Part shown: positions 45,526 to 58,084 of the stretch, one piece after another
How the letters are laid out: each line of letters opens with the position of its first letter
Position numbering within the stretch: position 1 is the first letter of the stretch
DNA from: Pseudomonadales bacterium
GTDB taxonomy: Bacteria > Pseudomonadota > Gammaproteobacteria > Pseudomonadales > Azotimanducaceae
Assembly: GCA_023300545.1 (NCBI GenBank)
Contig: JALZVT010000002.1
Location: forward strand, 124,001 to 188,000
Direction: 5' to 3'
DNA: 64,000 nucleotides
Notes under the pieces: generated by a model
Told to the model about the DNA's origin: nothing
The model's input: the letters and a program-made list of their open reading frames with translations, nothing else
The model's database searches: none
Translations under genes and position numbers: made by a program

Positions 45526-46183
45526 TGGCAGTTCGCTGCCCGCCAACTTTAACCCGCAAGGACATTCCGGGTTGGTTGCGTATGCCGCTTTGCTTAAGCG
45601 CTGGAATAACAAAATGAATTTGGTGGGCCGGCAGGACATCGATCGCCTGTGGCCAAGACACATCGAAGATTCGCTGTTTCTATACCGCTGTTTGCCCGTC
45701 AGCACTCCAGCGAGCTGGGTGTTAGATGTAGGTAGCGGCGGTGGACTGCCAGGCATGGTGCTGGCAATTGCTGACAGCATTACACGCACCGACGAACCCG
45801 ATCGAAAGTTTGTGCTGTTTGATCGCAGCGATCGCAAGGTTCGATTTCTCACTCAGGTTGTCGCCGAACTAAAGCTCAACAACGTGATTCCGGTGAGTGG
45901 TGATTACACCCAACCGATGAATGCCGCCACGTCAGGTTTGCTGCCGACTGTGGGCTTGAGCAGTGCGTTGCCCGATCAGTTTCCCGTGATTTGCGCTCGC
46001 GCCGTCGCGCCGCCCGACGAGTTATGGGATAACCTGCAACACCTGTTGGCTGACAATGGCGAGTTGCTTGTCGCTTGTGGTCCGCAGACAAGAGAACAAC
46101 TTCCGTCCGGTGTACGGGTAGAATGGTTTGAGAATCAGGCGAGCGAAGGCAGGGGTGTTGTCCGCCTGTTTGGGAAAAAATAG
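45506..46183 (+). CDS. rsmG: 16S rRNA m7G527 methyltransferase RsmG
   Basis: Methylates G527 of 16S rRNA (formerly GidB). The protein has [19 protein letters not shown], the SAM loop [17 protein letters not shown] and RSDRKVRFL, all typical of the family. GTG 45506 gives 225 aa; an ATG at 45440 would add 22 residues and overlap mnmG by 86 bases, which seems less likely. Loss of the E. coli-type family member gives streptomycin resistance. parA begins three bases after the stop. Confidence 0.93.
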   Translation: MNNIRVDGSSLPANFNPQGHSGLVAYAALLKRWNNKMNLVGRQDIDRLWPRHIEDSLFLYRCLPVSTPASWVLDVGSGGGLPGMVLAIADSITRTDEPDRKFVLFDRSDRKVRFLTQVVAELKLNNVIPVSGDYTQPMNAATSGLLPTVGLSSALPDQFPVICARAVAPPDELWDNLQHLLADNGELLVACGPQTREQLPSGVRVEWFENQASEGRGVVRLFGKK

Positions 46184-46186
46184 AAC

Positions 46187-46966
46187 ATGCACGTCATAGC
46201 CATTGCTAACCAGAAAGGTGGAGTGGGTAAAACCACCACCAGCGTAAACCTTGGGGCATCTCTTGCTGCTCTGGGCGAGCGCGTGCTGTTGATCGACCTT
46301 GATCCGCAGGGCAACGCCACCATGGGCTGTGGTTGCGATAAAAACGAAGTTGAGTTCAACATCTACGACTGGATGATGGACGACAAGCCGTTTGATGAAG
46401 TGAAGTTTGGTGTTAAACCGAACTTTGATTTGATGCCATCCAATACCGATCTAACGGCGGTCGAAATTGAACTCATGCAACAAACCGGGCGTGAGCATCG
46501 GTTAACCGAGCGGCTCGCGCCACTGGCAGATCAATACGATTTTGTGGTTATCGACTGTCCACCCTCATTGAATATTCTGACACTCAATGCATTGATTGCG
46601 TCCAACGGCGTGCTGGTGCCAATGCAGTGCGAGTACTACGCGCTTGAAGGACTCACGGCGCTACTAGAAACCATTGCGGGCGTGCGTCAAACCGCTAATC
46701 CTGAGCTCGCTTTGGAGGGCATATTGCGCACGATGTATGATCCGCGTAACGGCCTTACGCGCGACGTATCTCGCCAGCTTATCAATCATTTTGGAGAAGA
46801 CGTGTTCCGCACGGTTATTCCTCGCAATATTCGTCTTGCAGAAGCACCGAGCCATGGCGAACCGGTTCTGTATTACGATCGACAATCCAGGGGTTCGGTG
46901 GCGTACCAGGCACTCGCGGGTGAACTGCGACGTAAACATCTACGCAAGATCGAGTCAGGCGAATGA
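46187..46966 (+). CDS. parA: chromosome partitioning ATPase ParA (Soj)
   Basis: Walker-type ATPase that moves ParB-bound origins. The 259-aa protein shows the deviant Walker A KGGVGKTTT (residues 10-18) with the signature first lysine, LLIDLDPQGNAT (A' motif) and the Walker B VVIDCPPS. It is a short, chromosomal-type ParA without the N-terminal DNA-binding domain of plasmid relatives. The stop overlaps the parB ATG by four bases, so the pair is coupled. Its centromeres are the two parS sites in recF. Confidence 0.97.
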   Translation: MHVIAIANQKGGVGKTTTSVNLGASLAALGERVLLIDLDPQGNATMGCGCDKNEVEFNIYDWMMDDKPFDEVKFGVKPNFDLMPSNTDLTAVEIELMQQTGREHRLTERLAPLADQYDFVVIDCPPSLNILTLNALIASNGVLVPMQCEYYALEGLTALLETIAGVRQTANPELALEGILRTMYDPRNGLTRDVSRQLINHFGEDVFRTVIPRNIRLAEAPSHGEPVLYYDRQSRGSVAYQALAGELRRKHLRKIESGE

Positions 46967-47910
46967 GTAAGCGCAGAAGCCTCGGTCGTGGCCTCGATGC
47001 CCTGCTTGCTGGCAGTGCTGAGCCGCAACCGATACCCCAACCTACTGCAACGGCAGAAACTTCGGTAGCAACCAAAGACGTTGCGCAAAATACACCCGAA
47101 GCGAGTCGATCGACATCCACCGCAGCAACACCCATCAGTGGTCTCGCCGAGATTCCCGTTGATCAAATATTTCGCGGTCAATATCAACCGCGCCGGCATT
47201 TTGATGAACAAGCGTTAGAAGACCTCGCGCAGTCGATAAAAAGCCAGGGGTTGATGCAGCCTATAGTATTGCGCGCACGCGCGACTGGCGGTTATGAGAT
47301 TGTGGCTGGCGAACGTCGTTGGCGGGCAGCCCAGCGCGCAGGTCTACAGGCCGTGCCCGGCATCGTTCGTGAGATTGACGACGAGCACGCCATGGCAATG
47401 GGGCTTATCGAAAATATTCAGCGGGAAGATCTCAATCCGCTGGAAGAAGCATTGGCCATGCAGCGGCTGCGTGAAGAATTTGAGCTTACTCAACAACAGC
47501 TTGCAGATACCCTGGGCAAAAGCCGGGCAACAGTTGCGAACACGTTACGACTGTTAAACCTGGCACCCACCGCTCGAACTTTGCTTGAACGCGGTGAAAT
47601 TGAAATGGGTCATGCCCGGGCTCTACTCAGCCTCGACGCTTCCCAGCAGGATTCACTGGCCCGTGAAGTGGCGGATAAATCGCTAACGGTTCGTGAAACA
47701 GAGCGTCGCGTTCGTCTGTTGCTTGCACCGAGCCGACCGGTTAAAGCGACCCAGGAAAAGGATGCGGATACGCGTCGACTCGAACAACAACTCAGTGAAA
47801 AAATTGGCGCGCCCGTAGCGATTGACCATAGTGCGAGCGGTCGCGGCAAAGTCGTTATTGGTTACAGCAGTCTTTCAGAACTGGACGGTATTCTCTCGCA
47901 CCTAAAATAA
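46963..47910 (+). CDS. parB: chromosome partitioning protein ParB (Spo0J)
   Basis: CTP-dependent clamp that loads at parS. The 315-aa protein starts with a Ser/Ala/Thr-rich tail holding an arginine patch (KRRSLGRGLDALLAG) that activates ParA. The CTP-binding ParB N domain follows (IPVDQIFRGQYQPRRHFDEQ, AGERRWRAAQRAGL, ENIQREDLNPLEEA). A helix-turn-helix (TQQQLADTLGKSRATVANTLRLL) recognises parS, and a C-terminal dimerisation domain closes the protein. The two perfect parS sites lie about 12 kb away, on the other side of oriC. Confidence 0.97.
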   Translation: MSKRRSLGRGLDALLAGSAEPQPIPQPTATAETSVATKDVAQNTPEASRSTSTAATPISGLAEIPVDQIFRGQYQPRRHFDEQALEDLAQSIKSQGLMQPIVLRARATGGYEIVAGERRWRAAQRAGLQAVPGIVREIDDEHAMAMGLIENIQREDLNPLEEALAMQRLREEFELTQQQLADTLGKSRATVANTLRLLNLAPTARTLLERGEIEMGHARALLSLDASQQDSLAREVADKSLTVRETERRVRLLLAPSRPVKATQEKDADTRRLEQQLSEKIGAPVAIDHSASGRGKVVIGYSSLSELDGILSHLK

Positions 47911-47954
47911 ACGCAAATACCGACCAGAAACCGTTGTTTTTGTTGCGCCCACAA

Positions 47955-47983
47955 TTGAAGCTAACCTGCAGCGTCACTATACT
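47955..47983 (+). promoter_or_regulatory. sigma70 promoter of the ATP synthase operon
   Basis: TTGAAG (47955-47960), 17-bp spacer, TATACT (47978-47983), 33 bases before the atpI TTG. Four of six -35 bases and five of six -10 bases match consensus. Confidence 0.8.
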
Positions 47984-48016
47984 GTGCGCCGCTTCGCGAC
48001 CGGTTTGGTCTGAATT

Positions 48017-49305
<1,289 letters not shown>

Positions 49306-49345
49306 GCAGTAGTTAAGCTCTCGAAAAGAGACACAGTTTCCGTAA

Positions 49346-49606
<261 letters not shown>

Positions 49607-49717
49607 CAACGCAAAGCACGTGGCCCCGTCGGTCTTTCTTTTTGGTTTTACTTTTGAAGAAACGGCAGACGGGATTGGGTCAATGACCCCAACAGAGACA
49701 ACAGAAGAGGCTAGGCG

Positions 49718-50188
49718 ATGAATCTCAACGCTACCTTGATCGGACAAACGATCACCTTTTTCCTGTTCTTGTTCATTTGCTACAAGTACATCTGGCCGCC
49801 CATCGTGGAAGCCATGCGTGAACGGCAGAAGAGCATTGCCGAAGGGTTGGCCGCCGCAGAACGCGCGGAGAAAAACCTGGCTCAGGCTCAAGATCAGGTT
49901 GCTGCTGAATTGGCTAAGGCCAAAGAAGAAGCTGCCGGCTACATCGACCAGGCGCGTACAACCGCGGCCAAAATGGTTGAAGAAGCCAAGAACGATGCGC
50001 GCTCCGAAGGCGACCGATTGAAGGAAGCCGCTCAGGCTGAGATCGATCAGGAAGTTAACCGTGCAAAAGAGACACTGCGTGCGCAGGTCGCAGCGTTGTC
50101 CGTCGCTGGTGCTGAGCAGTTGCTGGGTGCATCGATTGATGCAAACGCACATGCAGCATTGCTGGACAAACTGGCGGCAGAACTCTAA
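49718..50188 (+). CDS. atpF: ATP synthase F0 subunit b
   Basis: Peripheral stalk. The 156-aa protein has one N-terminal helix (about 5-24, [20 protein letters not shown]) and a long Ala/Glu/Lys-rich coiled coil (about 30-130) that ends at a C-terminal delta-binding part. The length equals that of E. coli b (156 aa). Its stop codon overlaps the atpH start by one base. A 111-bp gap separates it from atpE. Confidence 0.97.
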   Translation: MNLNATLIGQTITFFLFLFICYKYIWPPIVEAMRERQKSIAEGLAAAERAEKNLAQAQDQVAAELAKAKEEAAGYIDQARTTAAKMVEEAKNDARSEGDRLKEAAQAEIDQEVNRAKETLRAQVAALSVAGAEQLLGASIDANAHAALLDKLAAEL

Positions 50189-50724
50189 TGGCAGAACTGG
50201 CAACCATGGCAAGGCCTTACGCGAACGCCGTGTTCGATGTCGCTAAGCGCGATAACGATCTTGGTGTGTGGTCGAAAGCACTTGCGTACCTGGCAACAGC
50301 TGCTGGCGACGACACAGTGCGGACGCTGCTTGAAACGCCCGACATGGAAGCGCCGGTTAAAGCCCAGAAGCTCATCGATGTATGTGGTGATGCTCTGGAC
50401 GATCGCACCAAGCGATTTGTTCAGGTTCTGGCTGGCAACAAACGGCTGCCTCTGATCGGTGAAATATCCGAACAGTTCGAGGCGCTGCGTGCGGCAGAAG
50501 AACAACAGATAGATGTGGAAGTGGTTTCGGCAATGCCGTTAACCGACGACCAACAGAGTACTTTGGCAGCTGCGCTTAAGAAGAAATTCGAACGCGAAGT
50601 GAATATGACCCACAGTGTAGATACATCACTTATTGGTGGTGCGGTCATTCGCGCTGGCGATACGGTCATCGACGGCAGCCTTAGCGGTAAATTGAAAAAG
50701 CTTGCGGAAAACGTGCTGCGCTAG
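50188..50724 (+). CDS. atpH: ATP synthase F1 subunit delta
   Basis: Links the F1 head to the b stalk. The 178-aa protein starts AELATMARPYANAVFDVAK and has the C-terminal signature GGAVIRAGDTVIDGSLSGKL. Coupled to atpF through overlapping stop and start codons (TAATG). Confidence 0.97.
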   Translation: MAELATMARPYANAVFDVAKRDNDLGVWSKALAYLATAAGDDTVRTLLETPDMEAPVKAQKLIDVCGDALDDRTKRFVQVLAGNKRLPLIGEISEQFEALRAAEEQQIDVEVVSAMPLTDDQQSTLAAALKKKFEREVNMTHSVDTSLIGGAVIRAGDTVIDGSLSGKLKKLAENVLR

Positions 50725-50758
50725 CGAAACGCTTAGCAGCAATGAAAGGTAAGAAACC

Positions 50759-52297
50759 ATGCAACAACTGAATCCCAGTGAAATCAGCGACATCATCAAG
50801 GCTCGCATTGAGAATCTTGATGTTCGTTCTGAAGCGCAAAACGAAGGCACCATTGTTGGTGTATCTGACGGTATTGTGCGCATCCACGGTCTAGCTGACG
50901 CCCAATACGGCGAAATGCTCGAGTTTGACGGCGGCCTTTACGGCATGGCGTTGAACCTTGAGCGTGACTCTGTTGGTGCAGTAATTCTTGGCGAGTACGG
51001 CGATTTGTCAGAAGGCCAGACGGTCCGCTGCACCGGTCGTATTCTTGAAGTGCCGGTTGGCAACGAATTGCTGGGTCGCGTTGTTGACGCACTGGGTAAT
51101 CCCATCGATGGTAAGGGACCGCTTAACGCGACTCAAAACTCACCCGTCGAAAAGGTAGCGCCCGGCGTTATCTCTCGCCAAAGCGTCGACCAGCCCGTGC
51201 AACTTGGTCTTAAGGCCATTGATGCGATGGTGCCCATCGGGCGCGGCCAGCGCGAACTGATTATTGGTGATCGCCAGATCGGCAAAACCGCTATTGCGAT
51301 TGACGCCATCATCAACCAGAAAGATTCCGGCATTCGCTGCATCTACGTGGCCATCGGTCAAAAGATGTCGACGGTTGCTAACGTGGTTCGCACGTTGGAA
51401 GAAAATGGCGCGATGGACAACACGATTGTTGTTTGTGCGTCTGCATCTGACCCAGCTGCATTGCAGTTCATCGCACCGTACTCGGGTTGCTCGATGGGTG
51501 AGTATTTCCGCGACAGCGGCGAAGACGCACTGATCATTTACGATGACCTCACCAAGCAAGCGTGGGCCTATCGGCAGATTTCATTGCTGCTCAAGCGCCC
51601 ACCCGGTCGTGAAGCGTATCCTGGTGACGTGTTTTATTTGCACTCTCGTCTGCTTGAGCGCGCAGCCCGAGTAAACGCGGCCTACGTTGAATCAGTGAGT
51701 GGTGTTAAGGGTAAGACGGGTTCTTTGACCGCACTGCCTATCATCGAAACTCAGGGCGGTGACGTTTCGGCGTTTGTACCTACCAACGTAATTTCGATTA
51801 CCGACGGCCAGATCTTCCTGGAAGCTCAACGCTTTAACTCAGGTAGTCGTCCTGCAATGTCTCCGGGTACTTCGGTGAGTCGTGTGGGTGGTTCGGCGCA
51901 AACGAAATTCATTAAGAAGATTTCTGGCGGCATTAAGCTCGCGCTTGCACAGTACAGAGAACTGGCTGCGTTTTCGCAGTTTGCATCAGACCTCGACGAC
52001 GCGACTCGTCGTCAGCTTGAGCACGGTGAGCGTGTTGAAGAACTGATGAAGCAAAAGCAGTACGCGCCAATGAGTGTTGCTGAAATGGGTACTGTGTTAT
52101 TCGCCGCGAACGAGGGTTACCTCGAAGACGTGGAAGTAGCCAAGGTACTCGACTTCGAAGAAGCACTGCTCAGCTACATGAAGAGTGAACACGGCGCATT
52201 CATGGACGACGTCAATGCTTCTGGGGATTACAACGACGAGATCGTTTCTACCCTCAAGTCGGCCATTGAAACGTTCAAGAAGACGCAGACTTACTAG
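50759..52297 (+). CDS. atpA: ATP synthase F1 subunit alpha
   Basis: Non-catalytic nucleotide-binding subunit of the hexameric head, 512 aa. It shows the Walker [14 protein letters not shown] (about residues 169-181), [13 protein letters not shown], and the signature [17 protein letters not shown] with the arginine finger (Arg373-type). Length is equal to the E. coli family standard. Confidence 0.98.
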   Translation: MQQLNPSEISDIIKARIENLDVRSEAQNEGTIVGVSDGIVRIHGLADAQYGEMLEFDGGLYGMALNLERDSVGAVILGEYGDLSEGQTVRCTGRILEVPVGNELLGRVVDALGNPIDGKGPLNATQNSPVEKVAPGVISRQSVDQPVQLGLKAIDAMVPIGRGQRELIIGDRQIGKTAIAIDAIINQKDSGIRCIYVAIGQKMSTVANVVRTLEENGAMDNTIVVCASASDPAALQFIAPYSGCSMGEYFRDSGEDALIIYDDLTKQAWAYRQISLLLKRPPGREAYPGDVFYLHSRLLERAARVNAAYVESVSGVKGKTGSLTALPIIETQGGDVSAFVPTNVISITDGQIFLEAQRFNSGSRPAMSPGTSVSRVGGSAQTKFIKKISGGIKLALAQYRELAAFSQFASDLDDATRRQLEHGERVEELMKQKQYAPMSVAEMGTVLFAANEGYLEDVEVAKVLDFEEALLSYMKSEHGAFMDDVNASGDYNDEIVSTLKSAIETFKKTQTY

Positions 52298-52326
52298 TAG
52301 GTTCACAAACCTAAGGGGTTTTCCAA

Positions 52327-53175
52327 ATGGCCGGTGGCAAGGAAATCAAGACCAAGATCGGAAGTGTGCAAAACACGCAGAAGATCACCTCAGCCATGCA
52401 AATGGTGGCAGCGTCGCGTATGCGTCGTACCCAACAGCGCATGAGTGAGGGCAAGCCCTATTCAAACCGTATTCGGTCAATGATTGGTCACTTGGCCAAC
52501 TCAAACCCCGAATACCGCCACGCTTATATGGCTGAGCGCGACGTTAAGCGCATCGGCTATCTGGTGGTGTCGTCAGACCGCGGTCTTTGTGGTGGTTTGA
52601 ACGTGAACGTATTCCGCAAACTCGTCAACGAGATGACGGCGTGGAACGAAAAGAAAGTTGAGATCGACCTTGGCCTAATCGGTAAGAAAGCCGTTGGCTT
52701 CTTCCGCTCTTACGGCGGCAACGTGGTTACCTCGGTAACCGATATTGCCGAAGACGCAGAAGTGGAAGATCTGATCGGTTCGCTGAAAGTCATGATGGAT
52801 TCGTTTGAAGACGGCAAAATCGACAGGCTGTTCATCATCAGCAACGACTTTGTTAACACCATGACGCAGGAGCCAACGATTCGGCAACTGTTACCACTCG
52901 AGCCAGAAGACGACGACGCGTATCAGCATCGGTGGGACTACATCTACGAGCCTGATGCTCGTCAATTGATTGACGGTCTCGTGAAACGCTTTATCGAAAG
53001 CCAGGTGTACCAGGCCGTTGTTGAAAACACGGCGTGTGAACAGGCAGCAAAGATGGTTGCAATGAAGAACGCGACAGACAACGCCGAGAAGATGGTTGAT
53101 GAACTAAGTCTGATCTACAACAACGCACGACAAGCAGCGATCACCCAAGAGATTTCCGAGATTGTTGGTGGCGCC

Positions 53176-53187
<12 letters not shown>
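52327..53187 (+). CDS. atpG: ATP synthase F1 subunit gamma
   Basis: Central rotor shaft, 286 aa. The N-terminal coiled-coil helix ([33 protein letters not shown]) and the C-terminal one ([40 protein letters not shown]) are both present. The DNA coding the last residues and the stop (GCGGCGGTTTAA) is repeated three more times just downstream (see the repeat at 53176-53250). Confidence 0.98.
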
Positions 53188-54692
<1,505 letters not shown>

Positions 54693-54704
54693 GTAGGTTT
54701 CGTT

Positions 54705-54726
54705 GGGGGCAGAAATTCTGACCCCC
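54705..54726. repeat. GGGGGCAGAA/TTCTGACCCCC palindrome between atpD and atpC
   Basis: Near-perfect hairpin with arms GGGGGCAGAA and TTCTGACCCCC (one non-pairing position) in the 68-bp atpD-atpC gap. It has the same arms as the repeats at 52-75 and 13829-13870. Between two co-transcribed genes it could slow RNA decay or lower atpC expression. Confidence 0.65.
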
Positions 54727-54760
54727 ACCTATCCCGCATTAACCGCAAGACGAGGCACCT

Positions 54761-55180
54761 ATGGCCGACATGCAATGCGAAATTGTTAGCGCTGAGAAAG
54801 AGATCTTCTCTGGCCGCATCACCAAGTTGAGCGCGGTTGGAACGATTGGCGAACTGGGTATTTTACCGGGTCACGCGCCGTTGTTGACTGGCGTACGTCC
54901 TGGCCCGATTCATCTGTCGCTTGAGAACGGCGAAGAAGAAGTCTTCTTTGCCTCGGGTGGGTTTCTCGAAGTACAGCCAGGACTGGTAACCGTGTTGGCT
55001 GATACGGCACTTCGAGCAGATGACATCGACGAAGCCGCGGCGATTACCGCTCGCGAAGAAGCTCAAAAAGCTCTCGACGAAAATGCGTCCGAGTTCGATT
55101 ACGGGTTAGCCCAAGCTCGCCTGGCCGACGCCGCTGCGCAACAGCGCTCGATCGAAGAACTCCGTAAGTATCGTCGCTAA
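54761..55180 (+). CDS. atpC: ATP synthase F1 subunit epsilon
   Basis: Regulatory rotor subunit of 139 aa. The N-terminal beta domain has MQCEIVSAEKEIFSG, GELGILPGHAPLLTGVRPG and FFASGGFLEVQPGLVTVLADTA; the C-terminal helical part (RADDIDEAAAITAREEAQKAL) can block rotation. Last gene of the operon. Its stop codon overlaps that of the oppositely oriented cyclophilin gene at 55177. Confidence 0.97.
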   Translation: MADMQCEIVSAEKEIFSGRITKLSAVGTIGELGILPGHAPLLTGVRPGPIHLSLENGEEEVFFASGGFLEVQPGLVTVLADTALRADDIDEAAAITAREEAQKALDENASEFDYGLAQARLADAAAQQRSIEELRKYRR

Positions 55181-56583
55181 GGAACGGTACGTAGCGCCAC
55201 GCTGGTACTGCCTCGCAACGAACCGTCTGCACTCCGAAACTCGACAAACGCCCGGTTCACTGCCGGGTCGAAAGGGATCCCTGAGCCTGTTTGGGTGAGC
55301 TGTGCAAAGATCGCATAAGTCGCCGTACCACCTGCTGCCTGAGTTGCTTCCACCGTTACTGCTGGATCAATCTGACACTGACCAGTAGCCGGGTTAGTCG
55401 GGCAAACGAACAGGCTGACGGGCAAGTTCACATCACCGGTGTTCGCGCTTGCGGTAATGACTTCTGCACTACCCAGGTTAGAGGTTGCGACCACAAAAGC
55501 GCCTGAGTCGGTTCCTGCTGGAATATCAGTGATGCCGGTGTTGCCGATAGTGCCTGCGAGGGCAACCATGTCTGCAGAAGGTGTATCGAGTGCACTCAAT
55601 ACAAAGGTGTTCACGCCAATTGTTGTTGCCGCGGCGGCGGTCGCGTTGCCGCAATTGAATTCAAATTCAATAAGAGTGGAATCAAACGCGGCTGTGGGTG
55701 TAAACGAAAACACCAGGGTCGCCAGGTCATTCGCCGCAATGTCTAACAGCGGGTTTTCTTCACCAACAGCCACGTTAGTCACGGGGTCGGTTTCACGATA
55801 GGAAAAGTCAGCGGCAATGGTTGTAGAGGGTTGTATGCGGCAGCTCGCTGCAATCGTATCCCCTGAATTCACTATGGTCGCAAACGCGCTGGCGCTGCCA
55901 GTGCTCGAGATAGATCGGCTTAGCGGCAGCACGGCACTTGCTGGCCGGCTGGTGGCAGCAAACTCAGTGATGCTTTCAAACAGCACAACCTGATCCCGGC
56001 GTAGATTGGCTGCGGTCGCTGTGAGAACCGGTAACAAAGGTAAGTCGCGGCCCTGATCTTCGATAGCGAGCGCTGCAATATTGTCAACGACCTGCATGCT
56101 GGATTCACTGATCGTACCAAACACGGTGGCACCACCGTCCACAAAATCTAAACCGTTGGGCGCCACGCCACCGTTGTCAGCGACATTGATAAACCAGCTG
56201 TTGGTGGCGCTGTTCGGGTCGCCGGCTTCTCGCACCATGGCCACGGTTCCGCGGGCATTACTTTGGTTGAACTCGTTATCAATAGTGGGGCCGGTGCGAA
56301 CGTTTGATCTGCCAACGAAGCTTCCGGGACTCCAGCGGAATTGGCCGGCTGACAGGGTGCGAGGCCCGCCGTTTTCTCCAGTCTGACTTTCATGAAAGAA
56401 GGCGTTTATAAAATCGCCGTTGTCGACATAGTCGAGAAAGTTAGCCACGGTGTTGGGTGCAGCATCGGGTGTTAGATTAATAAACAGGTCACCGGCTGTG
56501 CTGCGCAATCTGATGGAAGGGTCTGCAAAAGCGGTGCTGGCACAGAGTGTTAGCAAGCCGCCGATAAGATATGGGTGAGCCAT
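55177..56583 (-). CDS. exported cyclophilin-like protein, probably inactive (copy 1)
   Basis: A 468-aa exported protein: signal peptide (1-20), cyclophilin-type domain (about 22-200) and a large beta-rich C-terminal region (about 210-468) that I do not recognise. The cyclophilin core is kept (LFINLTPDAAPNTVANFLDYV, ARGTVAMVREAGDPNSATNSWFIN, VFGTISE), but the catalytic block HRxxxxFxxQ reads HESQTGENGG (His64-Glu65). The active-site arginine is therefore missing. Its neighbour at 56587 keeps it. The pair share the last 13 residues and align along their whole length, so they are a tandem duplication. Prolyl isomerase activity is doubtful here. Confidence 0.85.
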   Translation of the reverse strand: MAHPYLIGGLLTLCASTAFADPSIRLRSTAGDLFINLTPDAAPNTVANFLDYVDNGDFINAFFHESQTGENGGPRTLSAGQFRWSPGSFVGRSNVRTGPTIDNEFNQSNARGTVAMVREAGDPNSATNSWFINVADNGGVAPNGLDFVDGGATVFGTISESSMQVVDNIAALAIEDQGRDLPLLPVLTATAANLRRDQVVLFESITEFAATSRPASAVLPLSRSISSTGSASAFATIVNSGDTIAASCRIQPSTTIAADFSYRETDPVTNVAVGEENPLLDIAANDLATLVFSFTPTAAFDSTLIEFEFNCGNATAAAATTIGVNTFVLSALDTPSADMVALAGTIGNTGITDIPAGTDSGAFVVATSNLGSAEVITASANTGDVNLPVSLFVCPTNPATGQCQIDPAVTVEATQAAGGTATYAIFAQLTQTGSGIPFDPAVNRAFVEFRSADGSLRGSTSVALRTVP

Positions 56584-56586
56584 AGT

Positions 56587-58014
56587 CTAAGGTACCGTCC
56601 GCAGCGCGACGCTGGTGCTGCCCCTCAGTTCGCCACTCGCGTTTCGAAAGCGAACAAATGCGCGATTGGCTGCCGGGTCAAACGCGACACTGTCGCTTGC
56701 GTTGATTAGTTGTGCGAACACACCAAAGGTACCGGTCTCGTTGCTGGCAAGTTCTACTGAGGTAGTGACTTCAGGGGCTGCAGTGCAGGCGCCAGTGGTT
56801 GCGTCTGTTGGACAGATAAACAAACCCAGCGGCAGGCTCGTGGTGCCGGTGTCCGCGCTGACGCTAATGGTTTCTGCCTCGCCCACATTGACGATAGCTA
56901 CCGCAAATGCGCCACTGCCAACTGAGTTGGGAATGTCGTTAATGCCCGTGTTGGTCCCGGGACTACCGTCACCAGTGGCGGCGAGTGCTACCACGTCTGC
57001 GCCCGGAGCTGTGCTGGCCGACAATTCAAAGGTGTTTACACCGGGCGTTAGCGCGGCGTTGCCGCTTGCGTTGCCGCAGTTGAAATCAAAGGCGATAGCG
57101 GTGGTTGCAATGGGTGCGGTTGGCGAGAGTGAGAACACAACCGATACCGCGCCAAGGGCTGGAATATCGACGAGTGGATTGTTCGCTCCAAAAGCTTCGT
57201 TGGTCGCTGGGTTTGTCTGCCTGTAAACAAATTCAGCCGGAACTGTGGTTGCAGGACTGAGACTACAGCTGGCCGCAGCAGAGTCGGCCGTGTTTACGAT
57301 GGTTGCAAAGCCGGTGGCGCTGGCGCCAACAGCAACCGAGCGACTGGCTGGTAAAACCGCAGCAGCGGGTGCCGAGATGGCTGAAAACTCTTCTACCGTT
57401 GAAAAGATCACGAGTTGATCGCGGGTAGTAGTATCGGTTATTTCCAGTACGGGCAGATCTGTAAAAGCACCGCCGGCGTTGACGCGGGGAAGTGCCGCGA
57501 TGGCATCTACCACGGTCATGCCTTGCTCGTTGATGGTGCCAAACACAGTGAATCCACCATTTTGATTGTCGAGGTTTTCGCTGTTGTCGGCCAAATTTAC
57601 AAACCACTCGTTGGTTGCACTGTCCGGGTTACCCCCGAGCTTTGCCATGGCAACGGTGCCGCGCACGTTGCTAACATTGAATTCGTTGACTACGGGCGGG
57701 TTTGAGGGAACTGCCGCGAAGGTCGCGCCGATCGTGGGTGCCCAAGTGAACCCGCCACTTTGAACGATGAAACCGGGTACGCTGCGATGCACAAAGGAAT
57801 CTGTAAAGGCGCGGCTGTTGACGTAGACGAGAAAGTTATCGACCGTTGCGGGCGCAGTATCGGGGGTCAGGTCGATGAAAAAATCACCAAGATTACTTTG
57901 CATGCGCAATAAGGGTTCGGCCGTGACCTGGGGCGTTGCGATTATTGCCGCGAGCGCCATTGCAAAAGAGACAAGTGAGGCAAAAGGTCGTTTGATAGGG
58001 CTATTAATATTCAT
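56587..58014 (-). CDS. exported cyclophilin-type peptidyl-prolyl isomerase (copy 2)
   Basis: Periplasmic or secreted protein of 475 aa: signal peptide (about 1-32, ending TPQVTA), cyclophilin-type PPIase domain (about 34-210) and an unrecognised C-terminal region (about 220-475). The catalytic block is intact: SFVHRSVPGFIVQSGG with Arg77, then RGTVAMAKLGGNPDSATNEWFVN. The C-terminal region is rich in Ala, Thr, Ser and Gly, holds a few conserved cysteines (SFNCGNA-like, FICPT, GACTA) and is shared with copy 1. It starts the operon; copy 1 follows three bases after its stop. The ABC transporter genes diverge 70 bp upstream. Confidence 0.88.
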   Translation of the reverse strand: MNINSPIKRPFASLVSFAMALAAIIATPQVTAEPLLRMQSNLGDFFIDLTPDTAPATVDNFLVYVNSRAFTDSFVHRSVPGFIVQSGGFTWAPTIGATFAAVPSNPPVVNEFNVSNVRGTVAMAKLGGNPDSATNEWFVNLADNSENLDNQNGGFTVFGTINEQGMTVVDAIAALPRVNAGGAFTDLPVLEITDTTTRDQLVIFSTVEEFSAISAPAAAVLPASRSVAVGASATGFATIVNTADSAAASCSLSPATTVPAEFVYRQTNPATNEAFGANNPLVDIPALGAVSVVFSLSPTAPIATTAIAFDFNCGNASGNAALTPGVNTFELSASTAPGADVVALAATGDGSPGTNTGINDIPNSVGSGAFAVAIVNVGEAETISVSADTGTTSLPLGLFICPTDATTGACTAAPEVTTSVELASNETGTFGVFAQLINASDSVAFDPAANRAFVRFRNASGELRGSTSVALRTVP

Positions 58015-58084
58015 AGGCCCAGTTTAGTTATACATCTGCCCTAGGTCTAAGACTGTTTGAGCCTGTGTTATTCTTGCGGCCGCA

